Positions 32,300 to 40,764 are shown, counted from the stretch's first letter. The stretch is DNA of 64,000 nucleotides from Bordetella sp. LUAb4 (GCF_021325795.1 NZ_JAHPZX010000009.1:124001-188000), one strand, 5' to 3'. Made by a program: numbers and translations. Notes: a model not told the origin generated them from the sequence alone.

Positions 32300-32938
32300 A
32301 TGAAAACCACTGACATCAAACGTAGCGGCGCGGTGCCGCTGAATGAAGCGCCTGTCCAAGGCGGCCTGCTGCGCCCCGCGCTAGCCGTTTTCCTGGCGCT
32401 GAGCGTAGTCACCGGCATCATCTATCCGTATGCCACCACGGGCGCGGCGCAGGCCCTGTTTCCCTACCAGGCACATGGCTCGGTGCTGCAAGCCAATGGC
32501 AAGGCCGTGGGCTCGGACCTGATCGGCCAGCCCTTCTCGTCGCCGCGCTACTTCTGGGGCCGGCCATCGGCCACCGCGCCGATGCCGTACAACGCGGCGG
32601 CGTCGGGCGGTTCCAACCTTGGGCCGCGCAATCCCGCCCTGGCCGAAGCCGTGCAGGCCCGCGTCGCCGCCCTTCATGCGGCCGACCCGGGCAACACCGC
32701 GCCCATCCCGGTGGACTTGATCGCCGCCTCGGGCAGCGGGCTGGATCCGGACATCAGCGTGGCCGCCGCTCGCTACCAGGCTGCCCGCGTGGCGCGCGAA
32801 CGCGGCCTGCCGCTGGCCGACGTGGAGCAGCGCATTGCCAAACACACCCGCAAACCGTGGCTCGGCCTGCTGGGCGAGCCGGGTGTCAACGTCCTGGCCT
32901 TGAACCTGGACCTGGATGGCGTCAAAGCCAGCCGGTAA
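32300..32938 (+). CDS. kdpC: K+-transporting ATPase subunit KdpC
   Basis: A 212-residue subunit with one N-terminal membrane helix (LLRPALAVFLALSVVTGIIY) and a periplasmic domain carrying the family blocks GQPFSSPRYFWGRPSATAP, GSNLGPRNPALAEAV and ASGSGLDPDISVAAARYQ. The C-terminus (LGEPGVNVLALNLDLDG) is typical. A ribosome binding site AAAAGGA precedes the ATG. KdpC supports K+ affinity of the pump and assembly of KdpA with KdpB. Confidence 0.97.
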   Translation: MKTTDIKRSGAVPLNEAPVQGGLLRPALAVFLALSVVTGIIYPYATTGAAQALFPYQAHGSVLQANGKAVGSDLIGQPFSSPRYFWGRPSATAPMPYNAAASGGSNLGPRNPALAEAVQARVAALHAADPGNTAPIPVDLIAASGSGLDPDISVAAARYQAARVARERGLPLADVEQRIAKHTRKPWLGLLGEPGVNVLALNLDLDGVKASR

Positions 32939-33111
32939 ATACGGTGTTGACCATGAGAACTTGCCGAAGCCAGGTACCGTACGTTCAGCATGCCCTGCAC
33001 GCGCGACGGTCAATGACTCATGGTCCCCTCCGCCGCCGCGTATAGTGGCGGCTGGCCCGGCCGGTGCGTGTCATCGACGGCTGAATCGATTGCAAGGATA
33101 GCCACTCATCC

Positions 33112-36066
33112 ATGTCCGCCTCTGCTCGCGCCCGCCCCAATCCGGACGCCCTGCTGCGCGATATCGACGCCGCTGAAAAGCGTGCCGCGCGTGGCCGGCT
33201 GCGGGTGTATTTCGGCGCTTCGGCCGGCGTCGGCAAGACCTACGCCATGCTGACGGCGGCGCGCGCCCTGCGCGCGCAAGGTACCCAGGTGCTGGCCGGC
33301 GTCGTCGAAACGCACGGCCGCAACGACACGGCTGCGCTGCTGCGCGATCTGGAGGTACTGCCGCGCGCCGAGCTGACGCATCGCGGCCACATCTTGCAAG
33401 AGTTCGACCTCGACGGCGCCCTGCAGCGCCGGCCCACGCTGATCCTGGTCGATGAGTTGGCGCACAGCAATGCGCCCGGCGCGCGCCACGCCAAACGCTG
33501 GCAAGACGTGGAGGAATTGCTGGCGGCCGGCATCGACGTGTGGACCACGCTCAACGCCCAGCATCTGGACAGCCTGAACGAAGCCGTCGGCAGCATCACC
33601 GGCGTGCGCGTCTGGGAAACCGTGCCTGACACGGTGTTCGACGCCGCCGACGAGGTGATGCTGGTCGACTTGCCCCCCGACGAGCTTTTGCGCCGCCTGC
33701 GCGAGGGCAAGGTCTACTTGCCGGAACAGGCACGCCACGCGGCCCGCAATTTCTTCCGCAAGGGCAACCTGATCGCCCTGCGCGAACTGGCCCTGCGCCG
33801 CACCGCCGACCGCGTCGATGACGACGTCCAGGCCTACCGGCGTGACAGCGCGATCGACACGGTCTGGCGCACGCGCGAAGCCGTCGTGGCCTGCCTGGCC
33901 GCCGCTGACGGCGCCGAGTCCGTGGTGCGCGGCGCACATCGCCTGGCGCAACAGCTGGACTGCGAACTGCACGTCATCACGGTGGAGGTGCCGCGCGCCA
34001 CGCCGCTGCCGGCGTCGCGCGCAAAAGCCTTGCAGGGCGCGTTGGCGCTGGCCCAAAGCCTGCAGGCCCACGTCGAAACCTTGGCTGGTACCGATATGGT
34101 GGAGGCGGTCAGCGCATATGTGCGACGGCACAACATCACCAAGGCGGTGCTGGGCCGCGGCGAGACCAGCCAAGGCCTGTGGTCTGGCTTGGCCGGCCCG
34201 GCCAGTTGGCTTACCGCCGCCTTGTCCAGCGTCGGCCCGTGGCGTCGGCAACGCTTCGCCGACCGCCTGGCGGCAGGCTGCCCGGAGCTGGATGTGATCC
34301 GCCTGGCCGCGCCGGTGCACGAACCGCTGCCCCGGGCCACGGCGGGCCGGCCCGAGTCCGGTTCCGGACACGCCGGTAGCGGCGGCATCGCAAGGGACGG
34401 CGGCTTGAACTTCAGTGGGATCGGCGACCACGATCGCAGTGGCGGTGCCGGCGGCAGTGGCAACCGAACTGGCACCAGCACCGGTGGACGTGGCCACCTG
34501 TCCGTCGTGCCCTACGTATGGTCGGCTGCCTACTGCGCCATCGCCACGCTGGTCTCGCTGCTTGCCTATCCGGCGCTACATCAGACCAATATCGTCATGT
34601 TCTATCTGCTGGCGGTCATGGTGGTGGCGCTGCGCCATGGCCGGGGACCGGCGGCCTTGGCATCGGTCATCAGCGTGATGGCCTTCGACTTCTTCTTCGT
34701 CCAACCGGTTGCCTCCTTCGCGGTGTCGGACGTGCAATACCTGCTGACTTTCCTGGTGCTGCTGGCTGTCGGCCTGCTGGTGGGACAACTGACCGCGGGG
34801 CTGCGTGAGCAAGCCCGCCTGTCCGCACGCCGTGCAAGCGTGGCGCACGGCTTGTATGAATTCGCGCGCGAATTGTCCTCGGCCCTGCTGCCCGAGCAGA
34901 TCGTCGCATCGGCCGTCTCCTTCATCGACGCCGCCTTCGGCACCCCTTGCGCCCTGCTGGTGCTGGACGAACGAGACCGCCTGCGGCTGGCCAATACGGA
35001 CACGCCGCTGAACCTGGAGACGGCGCTGGCCCAGTGGGTGTTCGACCATGCCCAGCCCGCCGGCGCCGGCACGGCCACGCTATCCGCCAGCCCCTTGTTC
35101 TACCTGCCGCTGAAAGCGCCCATGCGCACCCGTGGCGTGCTGGTGATCCAGCCGCCGGGCGGCGCGGCGTTCGCGGCCACGGAAGCGCGCCGCCAGTTGG
35201 AGACCTACGCTACCGTCATCGCCATCGCCATCGAACGTCTGCACTACGTGGACGTGGCGCAGAAAGCCTTGGTCGACATGACGTCGGAACAGTTGCGCAA
35301 CTCGCTGCTGGCGGCCGTCTCGCACGACCTGCGCACGCCCTTGACGAGCCTGGTCGGCATGAGCGAGAACCTGCTGGCCGCCACGCCCGCCCTGCCGCCG
35401 TCGCAGCGCGAAATCGCCGCGGCCATGCGCCAGCAGGCCTACCGCATGCACGCGCTAGTGGTGAATCTGCTGGACATGGCGCGCCTGCAGAGTCGCGAGG
35501 TGACCTTGCGCAAGGAATGGCAATCGGTGGAAGAACTGGTCGGCGCGGCCCTGGCCGACACGCGTGAACCCTTGCGCGCGCATCAAGTCTCGGTGGCGCC
35601 GCTGTCACGGTTACCGCTGGTGGAATGCGATGGCGTGTTGGTGCAGCGGGTGCTGTGCAATCTGCTGGAGAATGCCGCCAAGTACACGCCGCCGGGCAGC
35701 CATGTGCGTATCGAGGCCGAAGCCGACGAAGCGGAAATGCGCATCGCCGTGGCCGATGATGGCCCGGGCGTGGCGCCGGGGTCCGAGCTGAGCATCTTTC
35801 AGAAATTCGTCCGTGGCGAACGCGAGTCCGCCACGCCCGGCGTCGGGCTGGGGCTGGCGGTGTGCCAGGCCATCATGAGCGCGCACGACGGCCGCATCTG
35901 GGTGGAAGCGGCCAACGCTCCCCTGGGTACGTCTTCGCGTAGTGCGCCTTCCGCCGGCGAGGCGACTCGCGGAGCAGCCTCGCCCCGAGGCGCACGCTTT
36001 ATCATCGCGCTACCGCTGCGGCCAGCCCCGGACCTGGATCCAGAGGCTGCCGCGGACATCCACTGA
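33112..36066 (+). CDS. kdpD: Sensor histidine kinase KdpD
   Basis: This 984-residue kinase senses K+ limitation and phosphorylates KdpE. Order of domains: KdpD N-terminal domain with Walker A GASAGVGKT and YFGASAGVGK near residues 30-45; a universal-stress-like domain (about 260-390); four membrane helices (about 465-575, DUF4118); a GAF-like segment; then the kinase core. The phosphorylated His738 is in AVSHDLRTPLTSLVG, the N-box is NLLENAAKYTPPGS, and the G-boxes are DDGPGV and GVGLGLAVCQAI. A Gly/Ser/Thr-rich linker of about 50 residues (405-460) between the stress domain and the first helix is unusual. The stop lies 8 bp before kdpE. The gap of 173 bp after kdpC may hold a separate promoter. 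Confidence 0.96.
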   Translation: MSASARARPNPDALLRDIDAAEKRAARGRLRVYFGASAGVGKTYAMLTAARALRAQGTQVLAGVVETHGRNDTAALLRDLEVLPRAELTHRGHILQEFDLDGALQRRPTLILVDELAHSNAPGARHAKRWQDVEELLAAGIDVWTTLNAQHLDSLNEAVGSITGVRVWETVPDTVFDAADEVMLVDLPPDELLRRLREGKVYLPEQARHAARNFFRKGNLIALRELALRRTADRVDDDVQAYRRDSAIDTVWRTREAVVACLAAADGAESVVRGAHRLAQQLDCELHVITVEVPRATPLPASRAKALQGALALAQSLQAHVETLAGTDMVEAVSAYVRRHNITKAVLGRGETSQGLWSGLAGPASWLTAALSSVGPWRRQRFADRLAAGCPELDVIRLAAPVHEPLPRATAGRPESGSGHAGSGGIARDGGLNFSGIGDHDRSGGAGGSGNRTGTSTGGRGHLSVVPYVWSAAYCAIATLVSLLAYPALHQTNIVMFYLLAVMVVALRHGRGPAALASVISVMAFDFFFVQPVASFAVSDVQYLLTFLVLLAVGLLVGQLTAGLREQARLSARRASVAHGLYEFARELSSALLPEQIVASAVSFIDAAFGTPCALLVLDERDRLRLANTDTPLNLETALAQWVFDHAQPAGAGTATLSASPLFYLPLKAPMRTRGVLVIQPPGGAAFAATEARRQLETYATVIAIAIERLHYVDVAQKALVDMTSEQLRNSLLAAVSHDLRTPLTSLVGMSENLLAATPALPPSQREIAAAMRQQAYRMHALVVNLLDMARLQSREVTLRKEWQSVEELVGAALADTREPLRAHQVSVAPLSRLPLVECDGVLVQRVLCNLLENAAKYTPPGSHVRIEAEADEAEMRIAVADDGPGVAPGSELSIFQKFVRGERESATPGVGLGLAVCQAIMSAHDGRIWVEAANAPLGTSSRSAPSAGEATRGAASPRGARFIIALPLRPAPDLDPEAAADIH

Positions 36067-36074
36067 AGCCACTC

Positions 36075-36767
36075 ATGTTCGATTTCCAACCCACCGTGCT
36101 GTTGATCGAGGACGATCCCCATATCCGCCGCTTCGTGCGCGACGCGCTGGAAAGCGAAGGCTGCCAGGTCTTTGAGGCGCAGACGGTCAAGCGTGGCCTG
36201 ATCGAGGCCGGCACACGCCAGCCCGACGCCGTGGTGCTGGACCTGGGGCTGCCCGACGGCGACGGCATGGACCTGATCACCGACCTGCGCGGCTGGACCG
36301 AAGTGCCGGTACTGGTGCTGTCGGCCCGCAGCGCCGAAGCCGACAAGATCGCCGCATTGGACGCCGGTGCGGACGATTACCTGGCCAAACCCTTCGGCGT
36401 AGGTGAATTGCTGGCGCGCCTGCGGGTCCTGCTGCGCCGCCACGGCCGCGGCGGCGCGGGCAATGCCGCCGAGATCACCTTCGGCGGCGTGACGGTGGAC
36501 TTCGCGCGGCGCGTGGTCACGCGCGATGGCGCGCACGTGCACCTGACCGCGATGGAATATCGTCTGCTCGCTGTTTTGCTGGCGCATCGCGGCAAGGTCA
36601 TGACGCATCGCGAATTGCTGCGTGAAGTGTGGGGGCCGTCCCATGTGGAAAGCAGCCACTACCTGCGCATCTACATGGGGCATTTGCGGCAAAAGCTGGA
36701 AGCGGATCCGGCGCAACCTGTCTACCTGTTGACGGAAGTCGGCGTGGGATATCGATTCGCCGGCTGA
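36075..36767 (+). CDS. kdpE: Response regulator KdpE
   Basis: A 230-residue OmpR/PhoB-type regulator. The receiver domain carries the acidic pair in VLLIEDDPHIRR, the phosphorylated Asp56 in VVLDLGLPDGDGMDL, and the conserved Lys in GADDYLAKPFG. The C-terminal winged helix shows LTAMEYRLLAVLLAHRGKVM and HYLRIYMGHLRQKLE, ending with LLTEVGVGYRFAG. It follows kdpD by 8 bp in the same operon and is the likely reader of the box at 27790. Confidence 0.97.
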   Translation: MFDFQPTVLLIEDDPHIRRFVRDALESEGCQVFEAQTVKRGLIEAGTRQPDAVVLDLGLPDGDGMDLITDLRGWTEVPVLVLSARSAEADKIAALDAGADDYLAKPFGVGELLARLRVLLRRHGRGGAGNAAEITFGGVTVDFARRVVTRDGAHVHLTAMEYRLLAVLLAHRGKVMTHRELLREVWGPSHVESSHYLRIYMGHLRQKLEADPAQPVYLLTEVGVGYRFAG

Positions 36768-36913
36768 GGCAAGACGGAGAGTGCGCTTAGCCTGCGCCAT
36801 TTTTATAGCTTGTTGATACGCAGGGCCCGCCTTTTGAGTCGGCCTTTAGACGTTTCTTCCTATCGTTGCGCAGCTTCTCGCGCGTGCGAGGCGCAACACA
36901 GGAGAGAAACACC

Positions 36914-37759
36914 ATGCAGTTCACGTTCACGCAAGCATCGACGGCCCCGAAGGCGGCCCTGGCCGCAGCCCTGACAGCGGCATTGGCGTTCGGCTATCCA
37001 GCGAGCAGCCGCGCGGACAATGCCCCAGGCACGGAAGCCGGCAGCACTGAAAGCAGCCGCACGGAAAGCGGCGGCACTGCCTCGACGCCCGACTACACCC
37101 TCAGCGCGAACCTGACGTTGGCATCGCAATACCGTTATCGCGGCATCATGCAGACCAATAACCAGCCAGCCATCCAGGGCGGCTTCGACTTTGCCCACAA
37201 TAGCGGTTTCTATATCGGCAACTGGAATTCCAGCATCAGTTGGCTGGGGGATAGCAACAGCGACGTGTCGGCGCCCATAGAGATGGATTTCTACGGTGGC
37301 TATCGCGGCAACTTCGCCACTGACGTGCCTTTCGACTTCGGCGTGCTCAGGTACTACTACCCGGGCGACTATCCGTCGGGCTACACCAGCCCCGACACCA
37401 CGGAAATCTATGGCAGCGTGGGATATGGTCCGGTGGCCTTGAAGTATTCCTACGCGCCCACCAACCTGTTCGGTTTCGCCCGTTCCAAAGGCAGCCAGTA
37501 TGTAGAACTGAATGGCAACTTCGACACCGGCGTCTGGGGACTGACGGTCAATGCGCACGTGGGTTATCAATACCTGCGCAACGTCGACAACGGTTCCTAC
37601 TACGACTGGAAACTGGGTCTCACCAAAGACCTGGGCCAGGGCTTCAGCGTCGCCGTAGCGTATATCGACACCAACGCGGACCGCGCGGTCTACACCAACA
37701 CCAAAGGCCGCGACATGGGCCGCGGCACGGTGCTGGCGTCGTTGACGAAAACGTTCTAG
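36914..37759 (+). CDS. TorF-family putative porin (Gcw_chp domain)
   Basis: The 281-residue outer-membrane protein has a signal peptide (TQASTAPKAALAAALTAALA, cleavage near SSRA) and a short Ser/Thr/Glu-rich mature start (GTEAGSTESSRTESGGTAS). The rest is beta-barrel-like: LTLASQYRYRGIMQTNNQPA, GFDFAHNSGFYIGNWNSS, EMDFYGGYRGNF and a repeat of Tyr-rich strands, ending VLASLTKTF with a C-terminal Phe. These are the marks of the Gcw_chp/TorF family, thought to form pores; substrates are unknown. AGGAGAG precedes the ATG at 36914. It follows kdpE by 146 bp, which has an AT-richer segment (TTTTTATAGCTTG), so it may have its own promoter. A role with Kdp is not established. Confidence 0.88.
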   Translation: MQFTFTQASTAPKAALAAALTAALAFGYPASSRADNAPGTEAGSTESSRTESGGTASTPDYTLSANLTLASQYRYRGIMQTNNQPAIQGGFDFAHNSGFYIGNWNSSISWLGDSNSDVSAPIEMDFYGGYRGNFATDVPFDFGVLRYYYPGDYPSGYTSPDTTEIYGSVGYGPVALKYSYAPTNLFGFARSKGSQYVELNGNFDTGVWGLTVNAHVGYQYLRNVDNGSYYDWKLGLTKDLGQGFSVAVAYIDTNADRAVYTNTKGRDMGRGTVLASLTKTF

Positions 37760-37771
37760 GCAGGCGGGGAG

Positions 37772-37811
37772 TTGCGCTAGGCGCGAGACGCGAGACGCGA
37801 CGCTAGCGCAA
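37772..37811 (+). terminator. Terminator-like inverted repeat after the TorF-like gene
   Basis: TTGCGCTAG (37772-37780) and CTAGCGCAA (37803-37811) are a perfect 9-bp inverted repeat enclosing a 22-base loop built of GCGAGAC-like repeats. It starts 13 bp after the stop codon. There is no T-run, so any termination would be weak or factor-assisted. Confidence 0.4.
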
Positions 37812-37842
37812 TGCGACGCGGCTGCGCGGTCGCGCGGCGCGC

Positions 37843-37902
37843 AGGTGCAGGGGCAGGGGCAGGGGCAGGGGCAGGGGCAGGGGCAGGGGCAGGGGCAGGT
37901 GC
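37843..37902 (+). repeat. Hexanucleotide simple-sequence repeat (AGGGGC)8
   Basis: Eight perfect tandem AGGGGC units (37849-37896) flanked on each side by one AGGTGC variant. The strand is strongly purine-biased with G4 tracts at six-base intervals, so it could form a G-quadruplex. It lies about 165-220 bp before the next start codon. Confidence 0.95.
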
Positions 37903-38067
37903 GAGTACAGATGCGAGTGCAAGTGCGGCGTCCGACCCGGCACCTTGACAGCATTTTTATACGGGACGGGCGCATTTTTCCCTGCCGTTTATTCGCAGCG
38001 GCCTACAGTGGAATCGTCATCAACCACCGGCCTCCCCCGCCCGCCGGGCGCGGCGCCTACTTCCGAC

Positions 38068-38421
38068 ATGCCCTTGATCTCCGACTTCATCGCCGCCGCC
38101 CATCCCGCTGCCCATGGCCGCCGCGCCGCCGCCTCCACCGCCTTGCCGCAAGAACGTACCGTCCGGGTCAACCTGACGGTACGCGTGCCCAGCCTGGATA
38201 CGCAGGCCGTGCGCCGCGCCCTGCATCGCGCGCTGGGAGACCGCATCGATATCTACACCCTCGCGGTAGATACACGCCATGCCGTGACGACGCTGCAATT
38301 GCAGGCCTGCCGCGGCGAACTGGCGGCGTTGATGGACGCCATCATGGCCGGCATTCCCGAAGCGGAATTCGGCGCCATCGTCAGCACGCAGGACGAACGC
38401 GACTTGCCGGTGCTGCACTGA
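38068..38421 (+). CDS. Small protein of unknown function (117 aa) paired with a DapA-family gene
   Basis: I do not recognise a named family. The first 25 residues are Ala/His-rich (MPLISDFIAAAHPAAHGRRA). The rest reads as alternating strand and helix: VRVNLTVRVPSLDTQAVRRA, LGDRIDIYTLAVDTRHAV, TTLQLQACRGELAALMDAIM, ending FGAIVSTQDERDLPVLH. This beta-alpha-beta rhythm suggests an ACT-like or ferredoxin-like small fold, which is inference only. Its stop overlaps the next ATG by one base (TGATG), so it is translated with the DapA-family enzyme and may regulate or assist it. Confidence 0.7.
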   Translation: MPLISDFIAAAHPAAHGRRAAASTALPQERTVRVNLTVRVPSLDTQAVRRALHRALGDRIDIYTLAVDTRHAVTTLQLQACRGELAALMDAIMAGIPEAEFGAIVSTQDERDLPVLH

Positions 38422-39398
38422 TGGACGCGCCCATGGATGTCCATGAGACCGCGGCCATCGCCGCGCCCAAGGCCGGCGCCATTCCCGCGCTGACCGGTTT
38501 GTGGCTGCCCATGGTGACGCCGCTGCGCCAAGGCCGCGTCGACGAACAGGCCGCCGTGCGCCTGGCGCGCTACTACCGGCATGCCGGCATCGAGGGCCTG
38601 GTGCTGTTCGGCTCCACCGGCGAGGGCAATCTGCTGACCCTGCCCGAACGCTGTGCCATGGTGACGGCCCTGCGCGCCGATGCCGAAGCCGCCGCCTTAC
38701 CCATCATGCTGGGCCTGGGCGGCGTCGATACCAGTGGCGTGGCGGCGGCGATGCGGCGGCTGAACCATCTGGAACCGGTGGCTTACCTGGTCCCGCCGCC
38801 CTACTACCTTTGCCCCACGCAAGCAGGCATTCGTTGGCATTACCGCCAGCTGGCCTGGGCCACCGACCGCCCCATCATGCTTTACAACGTCCCCAAGCGC
38901 ACCGGTTCGGCACTGACGGTGGAAAGCATGGAAACGCTGGCCGCCACCCAGCCGGTCGCGGGCGTCAAGGAGTGCGACGCCACGCGCCTGATGGCCATCC
39001 TGCAACGCGGCCAGGTGCCCGCGGTTTGCGGCGAAGACTCGGCCTTATGTGATTTCTTCCTGGCCGGCGGGCAGAGCGCGATCGCGGCGTCGGCACACGT
39101 CCGTCCCGATCTGTTCGTCGCCATGATGCGGCTGGCGCAAGCCGGCCAAGCCAGCGCGGCGCACGCCTTGCAAGACCAGCTCAAGCCCCTGGTACGTCTG
39201 TTGTTCGCCGAACCGAATCCAGCCCCCGTGAAGAAGGCCCTGGCCATGGCCGGACTGATCCAGGACGAACTGCGCGCGCCTTTGATGCCGGCCAGCAATG
39301 CCCTTGCCGGCCGCCTGCGGCGCCTGCTGGAAAAGCTGCCGGCGGCGCCTGCCGCCATGCATGGTCAGTCGACCAGCGCGGCCTCGGTGAACATATAG
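38421..39398 (+). CDS. Dihydrodipicolinate synthase/N-acetylneuraminate lyase family enzyme (DapA-like)
   Basis: A 325-residue class I aldolase-type enzyme. It shows the family's GSTGEGNLLTLPER (pyruvate-carboxylate-binding GxTGE), the catalytic tyrosine in MLYNVPKRTGSALT, and the Schiff-base lysine in VAGVKECDATRL. About 20 extra residues precede the core and an Ala-rich tail follows. Members make dihydrodipicolinate or cleave/condense other 2-oxo acids; a true lysine-pathway dapA normally sits elsewhere, so this is probably a catabolic paralogue. It overlaps the 117-residue gene at its start. Its 3' end overlaps the convergent winged-helix gene by 34 bases. Confidence 0.88.
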   Translation: MDAPMDVHETAAIAAPKAGAIPALTGLWLPMVTPLRQGRVDEQAAVRLARYYRHAGIEGLVLFGSTGEGNLLTLPERCAMVTALRADAEAAALPIMLGLGGVDTSGVAAAMRRLNHLEPVAYLVPPPYYLCPTQAGIRWHYRQLAWATDRPIMLYNVPKRTGSALTVESMETLAATQPVAGVKECDATRLMAILQRGQVPAVCGEDSALCDFFLAGGQSAIAASAHVRPDLFVAMMRLAQAGQASAAHALQDQLKPLVRLLFAEPNPAPVKKALAMAGLIQDELRAPLMPASNALAGRLRRLLEKLPAAPAAMHGQSTSAASVNI

Positions 39399-39919
39399 CC
39401 CCAACGGCGCACCGAACGCAACGGCAGCGGCATGCCCATGGCCTGCGCCTTGCGGCGCAAGCGGCTGACCATGACATCCACGCCACGCGGCGACGATGCG
39501 GGATGCTCCCCGCTCTCGCCAGTCGATGGCGCCAACGCGCTGAGTTCCGCCCGTGCCAAGCTGCGGCTGGCCGCGCCAAACAAGGACAGCATGAATTTGC
39601 GTTCCAGCGTGGTCAGCACCAGGCGCTGGCCGCGCGGCGACACCAGCGTCCAGCCGCCATCGCGCAAACGCCATTGTTCGCTGCCCGGCTCCGCGACTAG
39701 CGCCTGAGGCGGGGCCAGCGGCACCGCATCGCTCGCGCTGGGCAGCGCGCGCGCCGGCATCTGGCGCGCGACGGGCGTGACCAGGGCGGCGTCGTCGAGC
39801 GGCGCGCCAGGAAGACAATTCAACAAGGCATGAACTGTCGAGGTCAGCTTACGCAGATCAGCATCCAGCTGCTGAAGCGTCGCCTGCAGTTCACGGGTAG
39901 TAGAAGGGATCACGTGCAC
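39365..39919 (-). CDS. Winged-helix regulator, OmpR/PhoB-type DNA-binding domain without receiver
   Basis: About 184 residues. The C-terminal 95 residues match a Trans_reg_C winged helix: a beta-platform (WTLVSPRGQRLVLTTLERKF), the recognition region (GVDVMVSRLRRKAQAMG) and the terminal hairpin (LPLRSVRRWGYMFTEA). The N-terminal half (TTRELQATLQQLDADLRKL, then TSTVHALLNCLPGAPLD) is helical and not a receiver domain, so there is no phosphorylation site. There is no ATG; a GTG at 39919 with GGAG five bases upstream is the best start, with a TTG two codons earlier as the alternative. It converges on and overlaps the DapA-like gene. Confidence 0.8.
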   Translation of the reverse strand: MHVIPSTTRELQATLQQLDADLRKLTSTVHALLNCLPGAPLDDAALVTPVARQMPARALPSASDAVPLAPPQALVAEPGSEQWRLRDGGWTLVSPRGQRLVLTTLERKFMLSLFGAASRSLARAELSALAPSTGESGEHPASSPRGVDVMVSRLRRKAQAMGMPLPLRSVRRWGYMFTEAALVD

Positions 39920-40392
39920 ACTCAACTCCGGGCCCGGCAGGCCCGCTTACGTTCACATGTGGAGGCAGAAGCACAGCCATGTCGATTTGGCACGACACTG
40001 CCGATACACTCTTGCTCGCAAATTTGCCGGTCTTTGCGTACCTAGCGACCAAAACCCCCAATACTGCGCGGATACCAACGGCGCGGACATCGGATTGTAG
40101 AATTCCGTAACAAGGTAGTATTGGTCAAAAAGGCGCCAATTTGCTCAGCTATATTGCGAATTAGCGCCCAAAAAGCCTACAGGTATTCCCCAGATAGACA
40201 CCGATCGCGGCAGGTTCAAAATAACCATATCCGCCGCACTGCCGCATACCTTAGCCCAACTTGTCGACAATGTCGCGCGGAGAAACATTGTTTCAAATTC
40301 TGACGCGTCTGGCACTACGAAAATCTTAGGAAGCGGTCAAGCGAAATCTACGACCATCCTGAGCTTTGTATCCCTCTCACTGGGTCGCTCAT
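39920..40392. other. AT-richer intergenic region with an imperfect palindrome
   Basis: About 470 bp between the leftward winged-helix gene and the rightward XRE regulator, clearly less GC-rich than the surroundings from about 40090 to 40330. No gene is supported. At 40132-40168, GGCGCCAATTTGC and GCGAATTAGCGCC form a 13-base imperfect inverted repeat (two mismatches) around TCAGCTATATT. It is flanked on both sides by A-rich segments (CAAAAA and CAAAAAG). Confidence 0.5.
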
Positions 40393-40710
40393 ATGCTGAC
40401 ATCGAGGCTCAAGGAAGCGCGGTTGCGCGCCGGGATTTCCCAGGAGCGGCTGGGCGTACTGGCCGGACTGGACGAGATGTCGGCCAGCTCCCGTATGAAT
40501 CAATACGAGCGCGGCAAGCACACGCCGGGCTTTTTTCTTATCGAACGGTTGGCGCTGGCACTGGATATTCCCGCGCCCTGGTTCTACACCCGGGACGACG
40601 ACATGGCCGAAATGCTGATGGCTTATCACAGCCTGCCACCAGCGCTGAAACTGGAGGCGCTGGCGCATTTGAGGCAGTTGCAGGACCGTGCCGAAGGCGA
40701 AGCCGCGTGA
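40393..40710 (+). CDS. XRE-family helix-turn-helix regulator (105 aa)
   Basis: A compact Cro/CI-type HTH (about residues 1-60): LTSRLKEARLRAGISQERLG, then MNQYERGKHTPGF and IERLALALDIPAPWFYTRDD. The remainder is a short helical tail (ALKLEALAHLRQLQDRAEG). The residue pattern around the turn (ISQERLGVLAGLDEMSASSR) fits chromosomal XRE regulators that often sense stress. The ATG at 40393 is the natural start. No partner gene is coupled to it, and the target may be the palindrome at 40132-40168. Confidence 0.9.
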   Translation: MLTSRLKEARLRAGISQERLGVLAGLDEMSASSRMNQYERGKHTPGFFLIERLALALDIPAPWFYTRDDDMAEMLMAYHSLPPALKLEALAHLRQLQDRAEGEAA

Positions 40711-40764
40711 AGAAAGTCAGCTTGTCGTAGTCCACGTGGAGTCGTCCACTCGAGGCATGCCCTG

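Larger units (their letters stand above)
37760..38067. other. Repeat-rich gap between the TorF-like gene and the next operon
   Basis: No gene is supported here. It holds a 9-bp inverted repeat with heptamer-like GCGAGAC repeats in its loop, then a GC-rich stretch, then a hexanucleotide tract, then a plausible promoter zone (about 37945-38020) for the downstream two-gene unit. Open frames through the tract on either strand (Gln-Gly or Pro-Cys repeats) are products of the simple repeat. Confidence 0.6.

Noticed and set aside
36860-37975. Minus-strand frame with Pro-Cys repeats across the TorF-like gene
   Set aside because: The repeats are the reverse translation of the AGGGGC tract, and the rest is antisense to a typical outer-membrane barrel.
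37845-38420. In-frame upstream extension of the DapA-like gene starting with Gln-Gly repeats
   Set aside because: The extension is translated simple repeat and overlaps the 117-residue gene; the family homology begins after 38421.
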